The notes under the pieces: generated by a model
What the model saw: the letters and a program-made list of their open reading frames with translations, nothing else
Databases searched by the model: none
What the model was told of the DNA's origin: nothing
In this document: piece after piece, positions 24,901 to 39,900 of the stretch
How positions within the stretch are numbered: position 1 is the stretch's first letter
How the letters are laid out: each line of letters opens with the position of its first letter
Assembly (NCBI GenBank): GCA_029465975.1
Contig: CM055742.1
Coordinates: 10,444,408 to 10,508,407, forward strand
DNA: 64,000 nucleotides
Direction of reading: 5' to 3'
DNA from: Dallia pectoralis
Lineage: Eukaryota > Chordata > Actinopteri > Esociformes > Umbridae
Translations under genes and position numbers: made by a program

Positions 24901-27900
24901 GGAGAGGTGGAGAGACAGAACCAGAGACTGAGTAAGCTAAAAAGACGGAGACATTTCCAGTGAGAGGGACGACCTAGTGTGGAGAGCTGTGGCGTCTGAG
25001 TCTTCTGGGCCTGAGGTGTTGACCTGCTCTGCAGGGTATCAGCGTTGTAATGCCTGTTAATATGGCTTAAAAGCAGATCCCCGCCGTGATCCTCCATCAT
25101 TCATCCACCACATGTCCTCAACCACAACGGGCAGAGAAAGGAGAGCGGCAGGAAGTTTGCTGCTGGGAAGGCCAACCAACAACGAAGAGTCTTAGAGACA
25201 TGAAATAGCCGAGTCTCCACGATACAAACCGCAGTCTTCCTTTTAAATGTTTCAATGTAATCGTTATCGGTAAGAAAAGGCCATTTTCTGAAACTGACGA
25301 TGCACCCGTTGGCGGTTAATGATTCTTTAATTTAGTTTATTCACCATGGCTGACCCGGCGGTTTTCCGTGCTTACATCCAGTCTGACTGTGTGGTCTCGG
25401 TTGCTATGGACGCTAAACCTCTACGGCGTCAGTCTCAATCTCCTCTCGTTAGGGCGTGATTCAATGAGCTGATTTACGGCTACAAACTTAACTGGTGGAA
25501 TAAAAGAAAAGCACTACTGGTCTCATTAGAAGAAGCAATTAAACGGGGGGCACATTGTGAGTCTGGACTGGGTAGTGATACCCTGGACAACAAATAACAA
25601 CCAAAATACCCGTTTATGTCTGTCTGGTCCTGACATTAACTAGCGAATAACGGACGAACAAGCGGGTCTGTTGAGTATGTTAGAACAGCTCTTTTGTCGG
25701 CACTGAATATGCTATGTAATCTTACTGCGTTCCATAGGCGTCTAACAAATAACAGCGCGCGCTGTGGCGGCAGGTTGGGGCTACGGGGTTTACCGAGGAC
25801 ATGGAACGGGAAGCCACCCAAGCACTGTGTGAACGTGTGAAGGTGGGAGGTTGGAGTCCTGTGGCCAGACTCCTGAGGGTTCTAGCTGACAGGTGGCTCG
25901 AGCATGCTGTCCCCACACTATGTCTACCTGGTCAATCTGGCCGGTTAGATTTACATCCACCAGACGGAGAAAGAGGGAGAAAGAGACCGAAAGACCGAGA
26001 GGCTTTTTATTGAAGTCAGCGTGAGAGCAAACAAGTCAGCTCAAAAACGTCGTTGTTTACGTTCTGCACTAGCTGTGTTCACTTCCGGGTTTACGTTGTT
26101 CACAAGCTGCGTGTTATTAATGCATTAGTCGGGGATAAAAGGTTTGCGAGCAAGTCACTCCTTGCTTCGCATTGATATTATGTCACGTTGGTTTAGAGGT
26201 GAGTGTGAGGATACACGGATATCGTTGTTTTAGTTTATATTGAGAGTGTTTGTTTAAAGTCGCTATATGCGCACCTTTAATTTATACATAATAAAAATTT
26301 AAAATTTAAATACAGTTTAGTCCTTTTTTGGCCGTTACGGTTTGTTTTGTGTTTGGTTGCACAATAAACCTTATTTGAACGGTTCCTACGACTCTGCAAG
26401 GGCTTTCACCGCACTACGCCGGAGCATTCGTTACAGTCACAACCGAAGCAAACCCTTTTATGGCCTGTGAGGGTCCTTAGCATCAACACAGATCTGGAAA
26501 ACAGCTAGCCACACAAAAGCTATTCTACCGTCGCTAATTCACATAAACACCAAAGACAATAAAGACATATTTACAGTAATGAAAGACGTTTGACACCAAT
26601 TATGCGATTAGATCAAAATTGCCATCTGAAAAAAGACCACAGTTTTAAAAGTTTGAAGGAACATACTTTAACTTGGTTTTAACATGTATTTGGAATTAAC
26701 ATGTAGTCTTCCACTTAACAAAAAATACATGGCAGAAAAGCGACGTGCTTCGTACCTTACACACTTTGAACAAAAGCCATTGCAGGTAGGCGCAATGCAG
26801 ATGTGCACATATAATAATATATGAGAGTTAAAATACAATGTGTAAAGTCTGCTGTACTGCGCGACAATAATGATCACACTTGCTTCCCCAAATTGACCCA
26901 TGTTCTCAGAAAGTTTCTCAACGTCGTCACTCAGTCAATACCAAAAGATTTCCGTTGCTCAGTTCTGTGCGAGGCTGTTTTAGCCAGACGGCGTAGCAGC
27001 TGAATCATCTGCAGCCATGACAGCCATAACAGCCTAACAACCCACCTCCAAGATGCTTTACACTGTGCAGAGAGGAGTAAGAGGAGCAGAGAGGGATTGA
27101 GGAAGGAGGTATCGGCGCCAGGGTGTCTGCACCGTTCAAACGTAGAGAATTTCATAAGAGTATGATCAGCAGTTTTACGTGCGTCAAAACAAAGCAAACC
27201 CTCAGCCATAATATACTGGCAAAGTGACTGCGTCACGAGCGTGTCTGCAGGCTTTACAGAAAGAAAGTTTTAGAAATGTTAAAGGAGGATACCTTGAGGA
27301 ACCGTTTTTAATTTAGAACCTTGTTCGGTTCAATATAAACCCTTTCTACAGAGGATCATTCTGGAAACCATTAAGGGTTCTTGAAAGAGAACTGCCAACA
27401 AAGAACTTCCCCCTTATGGGAAACAAATCTAAAAGTGAACTGTTTTTGCTGCTATATACAGCCTTGTGTGCAATGGAAATTAACAACAAACTGAACTCCT
27501 GAGTAAGATTATCTAATACTGGAAGTCTTTCAAGTGGACAAACAATAATCAGATAATACAACAGAGATATATTGCCTCTTCGTTGTGTGATCATAATCTC
27601 TGTTAAATTCACGGTGATACTAGCTCATTTTTAATGATAATTTAGGTTACACAGATAAACGTCATAAACAGATAATTGCAAAGAAACATATCAAGCGTTT
27701 GTCAGTCTCAGTTATTTTTATGCTAACTGGGAGGGAGAAAAAAATAATCTGTATTGACTGTAAATCCATAATTCATAAATAAAGTGAAGCAATCATATTT
27801 CACTAATTTCTTACAAGCGGTTGTCCCATTTAGCTGTCTTAAAATGTTCATAAGTCATTCTAGATTGAAGTATCTGACTGATGACAAAAATGTAAAGGTA

Positions 27901-30900
27901 ATTATGTAGAAAATACTTTTATAATAAAAGTAGACATTGAACCTATTGCAGATTTAATAGCGGGGTGTAAACGACATGAAATTCCATCTCAGCTTTGCCT
28001 AACGACACAAAAGGATTAAGGGAGCATGAGAAAAAAGAATGGTATAGTCCAAACAAGATACTGCTGATCAGCTGGCTAATACAAGTCCTACAGTGAAGTA
28101 TGGTGGTGGAAGCATCATGTCATGGGAATGCTTCTCAGTGGCAGGGAGTTTGAGACTAGTCAGGAATGAGGGAAGAAGGAACAGAGCAAGACAAGCAAGA
28201 CTGATGAAGAGCGCACAGGACCATAGGCTAGGTCAAAGATTCATATTTCTGCACGACAGCGACCTGAATCACACAGCCAAGACAACACTCAAGCGGCTTT
28301 GGGACAAAGATGTCAATGTAGTTGACTGGCCATGCCAAAGCCAGGAATCGGTTTGTGGAGAATGTGATTGGGTCAGAAAACTTTCTGAAGTCTGTGTATT
28401 TACTTTATTATTTAGTTGAACGTTTGGCTATTACATGTTTATTTTAGGATTGCAAAATATATTAATATTCATAGCTAGTAATGCTTTGTGTCTGGGGCAA
28501 TACCTGAATACCTCCCTTCAGTTGAGAAAAAATCAATAGCATCGCCATTCCTTATGAGTAATTGGCATCTAGTACATAGATGCACTGGATAATATTCAGA
28601 CCATCACATGAACCTGCTATTAACATAAAGCCACATGGCGGCCATAAAATGTAATGCACCATATAAAACAGGAACCATTACGTCCTAAAGACATGCCAAC
28701 GGTTTGTAAGAACTAATGTGTTGTATCAGCTCCCCAAGTGAATGAATAGGCATTTGGCCTGGTAGCTCGGCAGATTAGGCTTTATAGGTGTCTCATCCAT
28801 AATGTATGTTAAATAAAAGTCAAGGACTCAGATTAGAGAGGCACTAAGGAAGTCCAGCGAGACAGTTTACTAATACCTCTTTAAATTCGATGACAAATTC
28901 AACCACCTTCAGGCCAGATAAAGCAATTTTTCGGGCAAGGTAAAAACACTGTTCGGTCTGTGACAGTGTTAAAAGATCTCTCCTTGGTTCTTGGTCCCTC
29001 TCCATAAGAGGACGGTCCAGGGAGGCACCAGGGAGGTCAAGCACTCTATTGCCAGGTCAACGATTTGATGGTCCCATAGTTGCCGGTTACAACACAGGCC
29101 TCCCCTAAATGAATTCCCACAGCCGTCACTCAAACCCTGGCTCGGCGCCAATGCTTTTTCTCTCCTCCCACACAACCAGTTCCATTGTGTCCTTAACAGT
29201 TCACACAAAGTCCTCTGTTAATGGGGACTAAAAAACGGCACATTGTTATCTGCGTTCTCATCACCTTCAGAAAATTCAAATAAAACACTCTTCGTCCACA
29301 CTCGTCCTCCACACTTGTCCTCCACACTCGTCCTCCACACTCGTCCTCCACACTCGTCGTCCACACTCGTCGTCCACACTCGTCCTCCACACTCGTCGTC
29401 CACACTCATCGTCCACACTCGTCGTCCACACTCTTCCTCCACACTCGTCGTCCACACTCGTCCTCCACACTCGTCCTCCACACTCATCGTCTACACTCTT
29501 CGTCCACACTCGTCCTCCACACTCTTCGTCCACACTCGTCCTCCACACTCTTCGTCTACATTAAATATCAGTGAAACAGTCTACTTAGTATGGACAGGTA
29601 AATGGCGGGTTCATTTTGACTCATCACATGATTCAGATTCCTTTTGACTCATCACATGGTGCGGGTTCATTTTGACTCATCACATGATTCAGATTCCTTT
29701 TGACTCATCACACAGTTCAGATTCATGTTGACTCATCACACGGTTCATATTCATTTTTGACTCATCACACGGTTCCGATTCTTTTTGACTCACGCATACA
29801 GAATGACATGAACAATTGGATAGGATCTCTGTGGCCATGTAGAGACCATCAGTAAATCCAGTTGCGCGTATGGCCCTTGTATACCCCACTATAGCCTGGA
29901 AGGTAAAACCATGACAACAAGCTAGCAGCATCACAAAGCCGTTTCCACGACAACCCTGCCGTTTCCGTATTTACACCCAAGCCAGTCATACCCCTGCTAA
30001 ACAGGCTAAGTACTGACAGACACAAACAACACATGGTGTTGTCAGACTAGCTACCATGACGCTACATTCTACATGAAGGGTACTTCACTGGGAAGGACTG
30101 AGTCATCCATGTTGCCCAGACAACGGCAGTATGTGGCAAAATAGAACCCTGGCAACTAGCTAATAAGAATATTGAAAAGACGTGTTGCTAAGGTAGGGGA
30201 GATATGTAAATTCGAAATTTCTATCTAATACGGTGGGTCGTCATACTTTTATTCAAGCATTAGTTAATAGTTAATTGTATGGAATTGGCAAATAGTAAGG
30301 AATTGATTAAGCTGAACTGGTTATGTTCTGGATCTGAAGTCACACTGTTGTGGTGTGTGAAGGGAATCAAAAACTCTGATTGGAATCTAGCCAAATAGAG
30401 GAACACATGGTATTCCCTCAAAATGACAACAGCATAAATATTAATACCACACCATCGAAATTGCAACAACCACCTCAGCAAATGAGGTGCAAGTTCAACC
30501 GCCTAGAGGAGACTTGACTATACCGGTTATTCATCATTAGAATGTATTCGATCAATCCACTCATCAATTTGCAAAAGGAAACAGAGGTATGAAGAAGAAA
30601 ACACTTGCAGAGAATGGTGTTCGTATTTTCTGAAGAGTGCTATTTCACGTCTCCTTTGCTCCGAGTTAAACCCACTCTAAACAGGATGAAGGGAAAGTAA
30701 ACATTAGTGTTTCAAATCTGAACACTTAGAAACACGTAGGTGTTCCCCTGGTAGGAAACTGGCTGGGAAAAGCTCTCTATCATGTTTAATATGGCATTCT
30801 ATAGCCTGAGCTATAAAACTCAAATGTCTCAAGTTTAAGCTTTAACCACTACCATTTAGGTTAAAAGCATTTCCCTTTTCACGGTTTCACATGGTTCGTA

Positions 30901-33900
30901 GCAATACAATAACCGAAAAACAAATGACAACTATGAAAGTATTTTTGGCTTTTGTGCTATCAGTTTGTGTGCATGCTGTCTGTGTTTACCGGAAAACTCC
31001 TTTTTTCCTTTCAAACAAATGTGCATTTCGCTGCTACTGTATCGCTGTGTTTCTGTCCCATTATCAAGGGCTCAATTAGCTTTCTGTCTGGGCAGAGTAG
31101 CCTGTTGGGAACTGAATGGTAAATATTTAAGCACCTTTCCACAGTTGTAGTGGGCAAGAACCTCTCTTCGGTGTCCTGTAGCTCTTCCTCAAAATCCTAT
31201 CCTAATGCATTATTCCCAAACACCACCTTCCACAGGATGCCTTATGGTAAATGCATTATTCATTCCAAGCCAATTCCCCTTGCCATCTTTTTTTCCTCTT
31301 CTAAAGATGGCTTTAATTCCCGGTCAGCTGGATTTAATAGGCATTACCATAACATCCTCTCAATGTACAAAGACTAAAAAACAGTCTCAATTAAAATAAA
31401 ACCTGCAGGGCTCTGGGTGAAACATCCGATACAGAGCATTACCATTGTATCTTTGCCTGATATATAAGCTCTCGTCAACCCGGGCATCACACCCCAGTGT
31501 GTTGGGGATGCTGCTAATATCATTTGCCGTGTATTGTCTTCCTGTGTGAGCATGGTAAGTGATGGCGTCCAGTGAAAGATACCCGATACATTCGCTAATC
31601 AGAGGCACGAGAGACTGAAACATTGGCTCGTAACATCACCGTCAGACAGGTATTACTCATTTTCACGGAAAAAAACCCAGGTTGGTTCACAGTGACGCGC
31701 CAACGCACTCAAGTCTTCTGATCTCTACAGAATCAAATCGACTGTGTAGCAGAAATTGGCCTTTCCGACAGCGTAATAGCGTCTACACTATCTATTTCCT
31801 CTGAAACGCCAACCTCCCATTGATCGGAGCTCGTTAGGTGAATTTTCGTCACCGCCAAATCACCCGGAAAGATGACAGTCACAAAGCCAATCTCTCCAGC
31901 GACCGTTGTTGAGAAACCGTCCTTAAACCGACTTGACTTCAAACGAACATTTGAACCCTTTGCCATTTCGACAAGCCACAAGTAACCTTTCCACGCGCGT
32001 CTCCCATAATGCATGTGCTTTCGGGGGCTTTAACCCAGGTGGGCAAAAAAAACATGAAGGGCAATTTCATACTATGAACTCATGTGCGCAAACAGAGATG
32101 AAGTACTTTGGTGAAATCGTCTAGAGCAAATATCCAGAAAATATCTATATGTTTAATTCTGCAGTTAAGTGCCAAACCATCTCAACGTCATTTCTTTTGC
32201 AGTAACCCGGCTCAAAACAATTTCACGATGCAACCTCTGTTTGAATTCCCGCCAGCATTGAATGAGATTTGATGAACCATTATGATGATTTTCGATTTTC
32301 GGTCTCCTGATCTTTATCCACCCCATCTTCCTCTCAAGCCTCCTCTTCCTCAATTATACTCAATGTCTCCCGGGACAAACGACACCACAGCAATCTCACA
32401 GCACCAGTGTCATACAGGGTAATGAGAAGAGTTTCTATGTGTTCATATTATACTGCATATTATACTGCATATTGTACTGCATATTGTACTACATATTGTA
32501 CTGCACATGGTACTGCATATTGTACTGCACATGGTACTGCATATTGTACTGCATATTGTACTGAATATTGTACTGCATATTGTACTGCACATGGTACTGA
32601 ATATTGTACTGCATATTGTACTGCATATTGTACTGCACATGGTACTGAATATTGTACTGCACATGGTACTGAATATTGTACTGCATATTGTACTGCATAT
32701 TGTACTGCATATTGTACTGCACATGGCACTGAATATTGTACTGCATATTGTACTGCATATTGTACTGCACATGGCACTGCATATTGTACTGCATTTTGTA
32801 CTGTACTTCCTATCCAACATAATTCAAGTTAATTGGCGGCGGGATGAACTGAGGTGTGCCAAAAGCTAACGATGGGACTAAAACCCGGTAATAAAAGCTG
32901 ATTCATTAGCCTCTGTGTCAGTACAGGGACTGGCTACGTCATAAAGCAGACATATTCATCTACAACATTAGTGAAACTAATTATTTCATGGAGCCTATTT
33001 CACGAGACACCTTAGCGCTGCTGATAACATAGCCATTGCAAAAGGAAGACTATGTTTAGTATTAACCAACGCCGCATACAGGTTTGATGCATGATATCTA
33101 GTATATATTATATTGGTTTGCCTTTTTGCCTCTATACCTGCTCCTCCATATCTCTCTTTTTCGCCCTCACTCCCTCTCTCATTCTCTCTTTCGCCCTCAC
33201 TCCCTCTCTCATTCTCTCTTTCGCCCGCACTTCCTCTCTCATTCTTTCTTTCGCCCTCCCTCCCTCTCTAATTCTCTCTTTCGCCCTCACTCCCTCTCTC
33301 ATTCTCTCTTTCGCCCTCCCTCCCTCTCTCATTCTCTCTTTCGCCCTCCCTCCCTCTCTCGTTCTCTCTCTTTCGCCCTCTCCCAGAAACAAAAATTGCA
33401 TTTGTTCATAATAATGACGACAATATTATTAATATGACGAGTATTGATTACTTTCAATTAAAATGTCCTCCGAATCTAAAAATCTAGAATTTTCCAAACG
33501 TTTAAATCTGAGACGTGACTAACGGTGGCTCCAAAGAGCTTCACTGTGATATGACATGTCCAGAATGGAAAGAGTTAAACACACTTGGCTCGTACCAAGA
33601 GCTGAGGAACATCAATTACCTGTATTCCCCTAGTGTTCCCGTTCAACACAGCAAATGGTTTATTCTTTCCCCTGTTTACAATCTCAGCCGTTGACCAAGT
33701 CTCAGTCAGTGGTTAAGTATTCACGACAAAACTACTTTGACCTATTAGACACATAAAAAGAAAAATAGCCGTCTGAACAAATAACGAACAAGGAAATCAA
33801 CGTTGGGCAAATTGATTAACACGAATCGGACAAGAGCGGGCGTTACGGCATATTATCTGTAATCCATACTCCAATGAATTAGAGTGCGGAGGATCGATGT

Positions 33901-36900
33901 GCGCACGTTCATACGCTTCGAGCCACGCGGGGTACCAATGCGGCGTGATGGATAGCTCGAGATGAACGGAGTGCATCCTGGGGATTTAATTTCACTCCGG
34001 CGTACGGCTTATCTCGTCCGGAGAGTTTTAAATCAATGGCGTTTCAATATTCAAACTGCCCGAGAGATCGGGCGAAGTGCAAATCGAACGGGCCCGGTTC
34101 AAATGTAATTATATTTATGAGCCCTTCATTTCCCAGGGAATGAATACAATTCCTGCTGGCTGCACAGCGGGAACGTGCGGTATGCTGGGACAACCGAACG
34201 ACACGCGGGACACGGAAGGGGATGAGGAGGAATATTTACGTCGCCACATTTATCACTATAAAATGCGCCATCACGTCACCATAATCATCATTTACATTTA
34301 CATTTTGCGCATTTAGCAGACGCTCTTATCCAGGGCGACTTACAATAAGTGCAGGCATTTCACATATAGCTAAAACACACATCAAAAAGGCAATAAGTAC
34401 ATTGTTCCTGGGTGGGTGCAGGGGGAAGTGCTAGAGATGGAAGGGGTGCTAGGAGAGGAGGAATGGGTGATAATCGTAGAAGAATGATTCGGTCGTGAAG
34501 TTTCGAACAGTCGAGAGTTGTGGAGCGCCATTCATGGAGCTACTGGAGGTACAGTTTGAAGAGGAATGTTTTTAGAAGTTTTTAGACGCATCACCGCAAT
34601 CAAACGCCGTCATCGTCGTGATCGCCACTATTGCCTACATCAATGTAACCGTCATCATCACTGGCGTTACGTGATCATAAACAACGTAATCCTCATTAGT
34701 GTAATCGTCACCATCGCTGTCGTTACCGTAACCGCGGTTCTGAGGGTACTGTGTGACCACAGCCGCTCGATCAATTGTCCACAATTCTTTTTTTGGCACT
34801 GGGGTTTGTGGGTTGTGGCTGTAGGCAGCTCAACCCCGTTCCTCATGGATTCCTCTGGGTTCCTCTGGGTTCCTCGGGGTGCCGGACCACTTAGGTCTTG
34901 TGAGAGTGTGGAACAGCGTTGTCCTATAGTGGAGCTAATCCGGTGCACTCTCCCATCTGCTCAACATGAATCATTTATTCACGCCTACACGTCACACAGG
35001 ACATGTCTGTGTGTGTGTGTGTGTATATATATAATTGTTTTAATATTCTTGTGAGGTCTTCGTGCTCACAAGTAAATTATACAACAGTTGGTGAAGTGAG
35101 GAAATGCTGTCACTTCTCACAAACAATAGAGGCTATTTTAGGCTCTGGGATCAAGTTACAATTAGAGCTGAGGGGGAAAAGTTGGGTAAAAACTCTCTCT
35201 TACACTAGCATGGGCTACCCCAGAATTGTCACATACCGTATATCTTTCATTAGTGGCCCGTCTCTTATTGACGGCCGTTTCCAATAAACGCCGGGTTTGA
35301 ATAGAGTTTGTGACAGTAGACGCCGGTCTCCAATAGTAGCCGGGCTCCTTTAAGATCCGGTCTGTAGTAAACGTCGATCTCCAATGACCCACCGCCTTCC
35401 CCGTACGCTAATCCCCTTTTTCCTGGGCTTCCTCCCTCCTGCAGTGAATCATACCGGTATCTTTTCGCGTCAAATATGTATCGTTGGATGCTATCGAGGA
35501 GGGGAGAAAATCAAAACGGAATTTCTTTGTGTACATTTTGCCCTTTCGTCTCCACGTCAATCTTGTCTGATAAACTTATCTGATAAATGCTTTCGTGCGA
35601 AATTCGGACTGGTGCAGGTCAGTGCCTGGGGCATCATTAGCAAGAAAGTTCAGTAGATGTCTACCGTACCTGTTTTTTCATGCTGAATACCATATATACT
35701 GCTTTAATAATACCGTACTGCTGTACTGATCATTTCATTAAATCCTGAAATGTCCATCTGGTGTTGTTGCCTACATTTCGTGGCCGTAAATACGGTATCA
35801 CACTGTAGCTGACGCGGACATTTGTTTATGCGTTTCCATGGCGATCGCTGTAAATGTGCGCAACCTGTGTTATCGCTCAGTGATCTAACTTTATGCTGTT
35901 ATGATTTCTTGTTTATTTAAATGTAGAGCGTTTAATTAGTGGATCTCTGTGATGCTGTTTTATTTTATCTACAGCTAAATACTTATTTTGATAAAGTTAC
36001 ACGTTACGCCGGAAGTTAGTCACCGGCGTACGGTCAGAGTTGAGAGAGAGGGAGGAGAAAAAAAGAGTTGTATATTCCGGTAGACGAACATTTAGCTATT
36101 GTTTATTTTTTTACAACTGGTTTCACAAGGCAAACATGTTTTCACGGTGTTTAATAATGCCAAGTTGTTCCATGGTGTTTTTATAGAGATGTTTGTAAAG
36201 GAATAAACGTACAAATTGATATCAGTTCGAGACGTGGACTATTTTTTAACCAGGGTGGTTACACATACCGTATTTCACCGCGAAATGAACCCCGTTTACC
36301 AATCACCATTCCGTCTGCGAGGCGAAAAATAGCCGGTCTTCCAACAACCGCCGGTCTCTTTTAAACGCCGGACCGACCGAATAATTTTTCGAAAACACTA
36401 CACTACATTTTCGGTACACTACATAATGTGGACATTTGTTTTTGTTTGTCTCATAGTACAATTATTTTGTTGTTTGTTTGACGTGTTTGTACAGCGACAA
36501 ATGTCTCCAGGCAAGAGAGGCACCAGGTTGGTCCATGCGGGGAAGGAATTTGCATGCGAACATACAGACAACATGACCACGACATACAGACAACATGACC
36601 ACGACATACAGCCAACATGACCACGACATACAGACAACATGACCACGACATACAGACAACATGACCACGACATACAGACAACATGACCACGACATACAGA
36701 CAACATGACCACGACATACAGACAACATGACCACGACATACATACAACATGACCACGACATACAGACAACATGACCACGACATACAGACAACATTACCAC
36801 GACATACAGACAACATCACCACGACATACAGACAACATGGCCACGACATACAGACAACATGACCACGACATACAGACAACATGACCACGACATACAGACA

Positions 36901-39900
36901 ACATGATCACGCCATACACACAACATGACCACAACATACAGACAACATGACCACGACATATAGACAACATGACCACGACATACAGACAACATGACCACGA
37001 CATACAGACAACATGACCACAACATACAGACAACATGACCACGACATACAGACAACATGACCACGACATACACACAACATTACCACGCCATACACACAAC
37101 ATGACCACGCCATACAGACAACATGACCACGACATACACACAACATGACCACGACATACAGACAACATGACCACGACATACAGACAACATGACCACGACA
37201 TACATACAACATGACCACGACATACAGACAACATGACCACAACATACAGACAACATGATCACGACATACAGACAACATGACCACGACATATAGACAACAT
37301 GACCACGACATACAGACAACATGACCACGACATACAGACAACATGACCACAACATACAGACAACATGACCACGACATACAGACAACATGACCACGACATA
37401 CACACAACATGACCACGACATACACACAACATGACCACGCCATACACACAACATGACCACGACATACAGACAACATGACCACGACATACAGACAACATGA
37501 CCACGACATACACACAACATGACCAAGCCATACACACAACATGACCACGACATACAGACAACATGACCACGACATATAGACAACATGACCACGACATACA
37601 CACAACATGACCACGACATACACACAACATTACCACGACATACAGACAACATGACCACGACATACAGACAACATGACCACGACATACAGACAACATGACC
37701 ACGACATACAGACAACATGACCACGACATACAGACAACATGACCACGACATACAGACAACATGACCACGACATACAGACAACATGACCACGACATACAGA
37801 CAACATGACCACGACATACAGACAACATGACCACGACATACAGACAACATGACCACGACATACAGACAATATTACCACGACATACAGACAACATGACCAC
37901 GACATATAGACAACATGACCACGACATACACACAACATGACCACGACATATAGACAACATGACCACGACATACACACAACATGACCACGACATACAGACA
38001 TGCCCTTAATTTCCTGCCTCCTCCTTTACCCTTAAACCAACGCGCCATCTAGAAGAGAGAACAGAGAGTCCTCCTCTCCTCCTGCACCTCCACTTAGTAC
38101 ACCTCCCTCCCTTCGCTCCCCCATCGTTTCCTTCATCATCCCTGCGTCATCCCCCCCTTAGTTCCTCTGCCTGCTCAGGGGATTTTGCATGCATGCTTTT
38201 ACTCCGGTTGGGTTTGGCTCCATTTGTTTTTCACCAAGCCTGCTGCTATGAAGAATAGGACTCCAGCTGAACAGAGAGAGCCGGGTCGAGGGTTGGAGAG
38301 GATCCAAGAGAGAGAGAGAGGGAATGAGGAGAGACCAAGAGAGAGGGAGCGAGGAGAGACCAAGAGAGAGGGAGCGAGGAGAGACCAAGAGAGAGGGAGC
38401 GAGGAGAGACCAAGAGAGAGGGAGCGAGGAGATACCAAGAGAGAGGGAGCGAGGAGAGACCAAGAGAGAGGAAATGAGGAGAGACCAAGAGAGAGGGAGC
38501 GAGGAGAGACCAAGAGAGAGGGAGCGAGGAGAGACCAAGAGAGAGGGAATGAGGAGAGACCAAGAGAGAGGGAATGAGGAGAGACCGAGAGAGAGGGAGC
38601 GAGGAGAGACCAAGAGAGAGGGAATGAGGAGAGACCAAGAGAGAGGGAATGAGGAGAGACCGAGAGAGAGGGAGCGAGGAGAGACCAAGAGAGAGGGAGC
38701 GAGGAGAGACCAAGAGAGAGGGAATGAGGAGAGACCAAGAGAGAGAGCAGGAGAGGGAGACATACAGAATGACTACAGCTCCACCGCTATACCAAGTGCT
38801 ATTCTAGAGAAGCACCTGGGCAGTGCATTTCCCAATTTTCCCCTCTTCCCATCTGACAGAGAGCAGGCAAATGAAGACAACCCTGGTGTACGGATCGGGA
38901 CAACAACTAACTGGGAACTGGGAATGCCGGCTGATTCCGGTGCAGCTGGTGAAGATTTTCCAAATCCAGATGCACTGCCCAACGAAACAGGGTGGGTGTT
39001 GAACACATCACGCACCGCTCATCTAAACCAATTAACACACGCACACACAAACTCGCACAAACATAAACACAAAACCTCTCCCGAGGTAAACAAGCCCGTC
39101 CCTGCTAAACGTGTTAATAAACAAACCATCGTCCGCGTCTCAACGTTGAGACACACCGTTGACGACAAAGTACGATCAAGCGCATTTTGTTTTGGTCACC
39201 TCGACCACAGGATAAAATATGAGGGACAGCGAGGCAGAGAGCAGAAGCTGAGGGTGAACAATATAAATCGTAATGTTTTTCTCTCTGTCTCCTCGCTCCC
39301 TCTCTCTGTCTCCTCGCTCCCTCTCTCTGTCTCCTCGCTCCCTCTCTCTGTCTCATAGAAGTGGCTCAGGACAAACAAGTGAGCGATGGAACTGTTACTC
39401 TAAGACAATACAGTAACCGTTGGGAGGACAACGATCATGACAAGGGGCTGCCCCGGGCCCCCACCCACCCCGGCTCCCTCCTTCTCTCAGCCAGCCCATG
39501 CCTCCCTCTCCTGACCCCCCTCTCCGGGCTACCTCCCTCCCTCTGCCGATGCCTCCCTCTCTCTCCCCCTTTGCGCTCTCCACAATCTAAACCCAGAGTG
39601 GAGGGATGCATAAGATAGAGGAGGTGATGGGAGAGATGGAGTCGTCAGTATGAGCTAAACACATCCCAATACTCTGAGTTGATCACATGAAACAATAAAA
39701 CAATTCAGAATTGCACCTCCAGAACATAGCATTTTCTCTATTCACAGGTTTGCGGGTTCACCCACCGACGAGGCCACCGCGGACCCGCCCATTCCCCAGC
39801 CGCGCGCTGTTGAGCACCCCGATCGCCACGGCAGCCGCGCGGCGCAAAACAAACAACTGTTATAACCGGGACAAAGGGACAAGTGGACAGCCATGTGCGC

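Noticed and set aside
31733..32014. 93-codon minus-strand frame with protein-like composition
   Set aside because: No family recognised, no splice signals or neighbours to support it, and its length is within chance for this window.
36419..38001. Minus-strand open frames of 112-258 codons rich in cysteine, tryptophan and VVML motifs
   Set aside because: They are three frames of the same 22 bp tandem repeat; the peptide period equals the DNA unit length and there is no non-repeat domain.
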